Assembly (NCBI RefSeq): GCF_000003605.2 | Contig: NW_003106596.1 | Location: forward strand, 384,511 to 406,474 | DNA from: Saccoglossus kowalevskii | Lineage: Eukaryota; Hemichordata; Enteropneusta; Harrimaniidae | Length of the DNA stretch: 21,964 nt | Direction: 5' to 3' | In this document: in pieces, positions 20,505 to 21,964 of the stretch | How positions within the stretch are numbered: the stretch's first letter is position 1 | How the letters are laid out: the number at the start of each line of letters is the position of its first letter | The notes under the pieces: generated by a model | What the model was told of the DNA's origin: nothing | The model's database searches: none | Seen by the model: the letters and a program-made list of their open reading frames with translations, nothing else | Program-made: the position numbers and the translations under genes

Positions 20505-20519
20505 GTTGCTACTAGCAAC
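20505..20519. promoter_or_regulatory. Second X-box-like inverted repeat
   Basis: GTTGCT-ACT-AGCAAC is a perfect 6-bp inverted repeat with a 3-bp spacer. Both halves fit RYYNYY and RRNRAC, the RFX half-site patterns, within the 1-3 bp spacing allowed by broad X-box definitions. A related half-match, ATAACCATAGAAAC, lies about 75 bp upstream at 20427-20440. It is less ideal than the site at 12180 because the spacing is longer. Confidence 0.25.
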
Positions 20520-20820
20520 ATCTTTATTTGTCGCAAAGTACAATTATTAGCGAACTGATGACAAATTGATTACACTATCTGTTACGAAACGAGTGGACAA
20601 TTTTCCTTCCTTTGCCGAAACTAAATCCCCGCAAACATCTTGCAAATATTATATAGTGAGGTAATCGACAATACAAGCGCATATACACGTATGTTCTCTT
20701 CAACGCAATGCATCGAAAAACTAACAGACAGCGCAATTTGTTGGCGACTGTATCTGTATATATTTCGCTGTGGAATGTGTATATTATCATATATTGCTTC
20801 TCATATTATTCTAAAATAAA

Positions 20821-20855
20821 GAACTGGTGCGCTTTCTTTAGCACCAGCAAAAGTT
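20821..20855. repeat. Hairpin with 7-bp GC-containing stem
   Basis: CTGGTGC (20824-20830) pairs with GCACCAG (20841-20847) around a 10-nt loop, and GAA/TTC bases outside can extend it across a CAAAAG bulge. Stems of this size are expected by chance in AT-rich DNA, though this one is G/C-rich. No U-rich tail like a terminator is present. It does not match the histone 3' stem-loop. Confidence 0.3.
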
Positions 20856-21544
20856 CTGCAATGAAGTAAATATCCCAGTTAAATTCTTTCAGTTGTAATT
20901 GCTTGTATAGTTATAAAGGATCACCGTGAAATTATAATTTACTGTACACATAAATTGTAAATCGTTCTCTTGTAAACTATCAGATTTGTATTAACCCTTT
21001 CAATTTGATATTAGCGACTTTGGTATTTGACCATTGTGATACTGATATTGCAGCCAAGCATCCTTGAATACTGTAATGTAAAATGTATTTGTTGATACCA
21101 AAGCAAATAGATTAAGCATGGCCTTTAATTTTCCTAATGGAAAATACACTGTTGTATCCGATTGCGTGGACCTATAGGAGTCTGAAATCACGGGATTTGC
21201 ATGTTGATGACGTATGTGAAAACTAATAACGGGAGTACTAAATACTAAAGCATTACTTCCAAGGCAAGAAAGACTTATTCGAAAGCTGTCTGTGGAACCT
21301 TGTTGCGTAACTTATAATCACTCGCTGTTATATGTTTTAACGAGGGGCGGATTACACACTTCAACCCTTGTTTTGTTTCACAAATTTCAATTAGTCACGA
21401 ACTTTATGTACTGGAGATGATCCAGTCAGCGGTGTCGTTGGAACTGATATAGACAATGCTTGGTGTTGATAATGTATATTTTACGTCATTTGATGTCAAT
21501 GTGAACGATTGTTGCTATGACGTTGTGTTCGTCTTTCGTAAAAC
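20856..21544. other. AT-rich non-coding stretch
   Basis: No gene supported. The minus-strand frame at 21000-21191 (63 codons) has no recognisable domain. TTACGTCATT and TGATGACGTATG words lie near 21481 and 21203. Confidence 0.5.
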
Positions 21545-21607
21545 GCCAATGTGTTGTATATACTTAATTGGGAGGGCGTGGCATCGGTGTTAACCGCTTG
21601 TTATTGG
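21545..21607. promoter_or_regulatory. CCAAT / GC-box cluster
   Basis: GCCAAT at 21545-21550, ATTGG (inverted CCAAT) at 21567-21571, GGGCGTGGC (KLF/Sp-type GC box) at 21574-21582, and a second ATTGG at 21603-21607 fall within 63 bp. NF-Y sites spaced 20-40 bp apart beside a GC box are typical of TATA-less promoters. No start codon with a credible frame follows before the window ends at 21964, so a target gene would lie outside. It may be coincidence. Confidence 0.3.
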
Positions 21608-21964
21608 ACAGAGTGCACGAGATATTCTAAGTACGTATTTAGTATAACAATATTTTCAATTAGAAACGCCATTCAAGCCACCATTCATAGCTGACTCCTA
21701 TTCCGAAAAGAACATGTAACAGCTTGTATCAATAATGCGTTTTATCTCACTGTGTTAGCAGCAGAGTAGCGAAGAATCTACAACTTGGAAACATTTCAGG
21801 TGGGTAACCATGTCCAACGTCGTCATATAAAACCAAACGTAGCTTAGTGTTGAAGTTTTCTTGGTGTGAAAAATTACATTGTACAAAAAGCGAAGGTTTT
21901 AGATATATGAAACCACCGTAGTGCGCGCGAGCAAGTTAACTGAATCACACTTTGTAGTTACTAG
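21608..21964. other. Non-coding end of window
   Basis: No open frame or repeat is recognisable. If the CCAAT/GC-box cluster upstream is a promoter, this would be its 5' untranslated or first-intron region, but nothing in the sequence confirms that. Confidence 0.4.

Noticed and set aside
6469-21490. Frequent TACGTCA/TGACGTA words suggesting bZIP clusters
   Set aside because: They are spread across 15 kb with no clustering. The modest excess may reflect sequence bias, and I could not test it properly.

Overview
The window looks like non-coding nuclear DNA, intergenic or intronic, from an invertebrate animal. By eye it is AT-rich (GC in the mid-30s percent), CpG does not look depleted, and it carries short non-autonomous repeats, a satellite-like pentanucleotide array and a degenerate tRNA-derived segment. 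No frame is long enough or recognisable enough to call a protein-coding gene. The two longest ATG-initiated frames are 108 and 106 codons. At this base composition I expect roughly 0.3 frames of that length by chance, and neither shows a known domain. I see no bacterial-type operons, rRNA or CRISPR. A mollusc or other marine lophotrochozoan is my best guess, but it rests only on general resemblance of the repeats to memory and is weak.

Layout. 1-2140: AT-rich unique sequence with an E-box/CCAAT cluster near 900. 2141-2239: a small cysteine-rich open frame. 2495-2808: two opposed copies of a ~20-bp motif, probably a decayed foldback element. 3216-3261: a bulged hairpin. 3431-3522 and 4942-5050: two direct copies of one ~100-bp element with inverted ends, the clearest repeat family in the window. 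5355-5394: an 11-bp perfect hairpin. 7894-7983 (minus strand): a class II tRNA-like segment with intact A and B boxes but no acceptor pairing, next to a GC-richer block. 10178-10343: a GC-elevated open segment that could be an exon. 12180-12193: a near-ideal RFX X-box. 13086-13221: short degenerate repeats. 15601-15705: a (AGTGT)21 array. 16492-16704: a 213-bp MITE-like element with 16-bp perfect terminal inverted repeats. 17262-17390: a pyrimidine-rich tract ending in an acceptor-like CAG. 18028-18063: a CRE plus TATA pair followed by a small open frame. 20505-20519: a second X-box-like site. 21545-21607: a CCAAT/GC-box cluster.

The parts do not add up to a pathway. The two most gene-like places are the CRE/TATA site near 18030 and the X-box at 12180. 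Both could be promoters or enhancers of genes lying outside the window or with exons too short to recognise. I found no convincing evidence of a new biological system. The most useful leads are the repeat families and the candidate promoters.
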